Assembly (NCBI RefSeq): GCF_014145675.1
Contig: NZ_JACGZW010000013.1
Location: 248,001 to 312,000, forward strand
Reading direction: 5' to 3'
DNA: 64,000 nt
Origin: Amycolatopsis dendrobii
GTDB taxonomy: Bacteria; Actinomycetota; Actinomycetes; Mycobacteriales; Pseudonocardiaceae
Below are positions 62,978 to 64,000 of the stretch, piece by piece; position 1 is the stretch's first letter; each line of letters starts with the position of its first letter. The notes beneath the pieces were generated by a model. The model did no database searches and was not told the origin of the DNA. It saw nothing but the letters and a program-made list of their open reading frames with translations. Made by a program: the position numbers and the translations under genes.

Positions 62978-63557
62978 GACAATCCTCCCGGCTCCGGTGG
63001 CTGTCGCGCGGGACCCCGCGACGACCGCTGCCGCCGACGGTAGGAGCGCGGCCCGTCCGGCGTCGTCCACCGCTGGTTGGGTTCGCGGGTGGGTTCGCCG
63101 GGTCCACCCGTGGGTGGAAGGCGCGGGATCAACGCGGGCTCAACAGCCGCGCAATCCGGGGCCCGCGGCGGACGGGCGCCGGGAATATCCGCTTTCCGCG
63201 CCGGGCGGAAAGTAAATACAGATTAAATAGCGATATCCATATTTTGCCCGACCCTGACTTTCGCGCGGGTGTGCCGGGTTGTTTCCTTGTATCGGGCAAG
63301 CATTGCGCGGTCCGCGGGGTTGCTCATTGCCCCGATCGGCCGCGGTGTCGGTGGACAGTGCCGAACCCGATATGGCAAGCTGCGCCCAGCGGCACTGGCG
63401 GGAGAAAAAGAAATGCCGCGCGACGCGGTCCGGGAACTCCGGATTCCGGCGGCGTGCGACCCCGCGCAGCGCCGTTACTGGGTGCGGTAAAAACTGGCTG
63501 GTGCGGAGAGGGCGGGTCGCCCGGGCCTCTTCGTGCGGTGATTCCTGGGGGAAAGCC
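62978..63557. promoter_or_regulatory. Intergenic region between the GH57-like and SARP genes
   Basis: 580 bp with divergent transcription on both sides. It contains an AT-rich patch at 63208-63250 (AAATACAGATTAAATAG) that is a likely promoter area in this GC-rich DNA, and the small ORF at 63413. No direct heptamer repeats typical of SARP sites are clear to me by eye. Confidence 0.5.
63413..63490 (+). other. Possible 25-residue leader ORF
   Basis: An ATG with GGGAG 8 nt upstream opens 25 codons, charged at the N-terminus (MPRDAVRELRI), ending with TAA 67 nt before the SARP gene start. It may be a leader peptide of that gene; length and position are the only support. Confidence 0.25.
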
Positions 63558-64000
63558 GTGGATTTCAAGCTTTTGGGCCCGTTGCGGGTCGAATGCGGGG
63601 ACGCCGAGGTAAGCATGCCGAAGGCGCCGAAGGTCCGGCAGCTGCTGGCGTTGTTGTTGTTCTACCACAACCAGATCGTGAGCACTGACCAGATTGTGGA
63701 CGAACTGTGGGGCGAGGAGTCGCCGCGCCAGGCCGCGCTGACCGTGCGCACGTATGTCTGCCACATCCGGAAAGCGATGGGCGAGCCCGGCGGCGGGCAC
63801 GGCTTGCGCACGGTCTCCTCCGGCTACCTGCTTTCGCTGGGCACCGGCCAGCTCGACGTCAGCCGGTTTTCCTCGTTTTACCACTCGGGCCGCGCGCATT
63901 ACGAGGCCGGTGAACATGAAAAGGCCTCGGAAAGTTTCCGGCGCGCGTTGGAGGTTTTCCGCGGCCGGGTCCTCGCCGACGTGGAGACCGGGGCGATTCT
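63558..64000 (+). CDS. SARP-family regulator, 3' end outside window
   Basis: 147 visible residues from GTG 63558 (GGGGAAAG site). Winged helix VDFKLLGPLRVECGD, VRQLLALLLFYHNQIVSTDQIVDELWG, and the DNA-binding loop region TVRTYVCHIRKAMGEP. The BTAD begins with DVSRFSSFYHSGRAHYEAGEHEKASESFRRAL. It is the third SARP in 22 kb, probably regulating genes beyond the window. Confidence 0.92.
   Translation, partial: MDFKLLGPLRVECGDAEVSMPKAPKVRQLLALLLFYHNQIVSTDQIVDELWGEESPRQAALTVRTYVCHIRKAMGEPGGGHGLRTVSSGYLLSLGTGQLDVSRFSSFYHSGRAHYEAGEHEKASESFRRALEVFRGRVLADVETGAI

Noticed and set aside
57492..63107. One 1871-codon minus-strand frame suggesting a GH-ABC fusion
   Set aside because: The upstream part is a shadow of the GH57-like gene in another frame; the real exporter starts at 60956, overlapping the GH57-like stop.

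Overview
The window is high-GC DNA with strong third-position GC bias, GTG and TTG starts, many ATGA/GTGA start-stop overlaps, SARP-type regulators, an F420-dependent glucose-6-phosphate dehydrogenase and a StrR-like regulator. This points to a secondary-metabolite-rich actinomycete, most likely Pseudonocardiales (Amycolatopsis-like). The genus is inferred; no rRNA or tRNA gene is present.

Region A (1 to about 27 kb) reads as a biosynthetic gene cluster. It starts inside an NRPS C-A-T module, followed by an MFS exporter, an SDR ketoreductase, a free-standing KAS III and a gamma-glutamylcyclotransferase-like protein. A minus-strand operon encodes an aldehyde dehydrogenase, an extradiol dioxygenase and a fumarylacetoacetase-fold enzyme (homoprotocatechuate meta-cleavage type). 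A divergent operon encodes a glutamine-synthetase-like amide ligase, a P450, a PLP decarboxylase, a second P450 and a small coiled-coil protein. The next minus-strand block (ACP, 3-hydroxyacyl-CoA-dehydrogenase-like, aminoacyl-tRNA-synthetase-like ligase, acyl-CoA-dehydrogenase-like) matches the logic of an aminomalonyl-ACP pathway, with a synthetase-fold ligase as the probable amino-acid loader. Aminopeptidase N, an ornithine-cyclodeaminase-like protein and an acyl-CoA-racemase-like protein follow. A StrR-like regulator carrying an internal StrR box and an MbtH-like protein close the region.

Region B (about 26.5 to 38.4 kb) holds a lipoprotein lytic transglycosylase and an eight-gene, mostly start-stop-coupled plus-strand operon: luciferase-like monooxygenase, SnoaL-like, alpha/beta hydrolase, DUF1028, M20 peptidase, DUF917, hydantoinase/oxoprolinase-like and PucR regulator. 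It looks like a dedicated catabolic unit for an unknown N-containing compound. An F420-dependent G6P dehydrogenase and a second PucR-type regulator follow.

Region C (38.4 to 49.3 kb) has two GT-B glycosyltransferases separated by a TetR regulator, a SARP/NB-ARC/TPR regulator, three small secreted proteins, and a second SARP whose TPR end is broken by frameshifts.

Region D (49.5 to 55.6 kb) is a compact terpenoid-like island: a T-A didomain protein and a squalene-hopene-cyclase-like protein lacking the DXDD acid motif, divergent from an FAD monooxygenase and IspH. Region E (55.6 to 64 kb) has a NarL-type two-component pair, a four-domain ABC exporter with a degenerate first ATPase, a GH57-like hydrolase and the start of a third SARP gene.

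In Region A, a plausible reading is that an amino acid (Ser by analogy) is loaded on the ACP and oxidised to an aminomalonyl-type unit for a KAS III or PKS, while the NRPS module, amide ligase, decarboxylase and P450s build and decorate the rest. The product is not identified.
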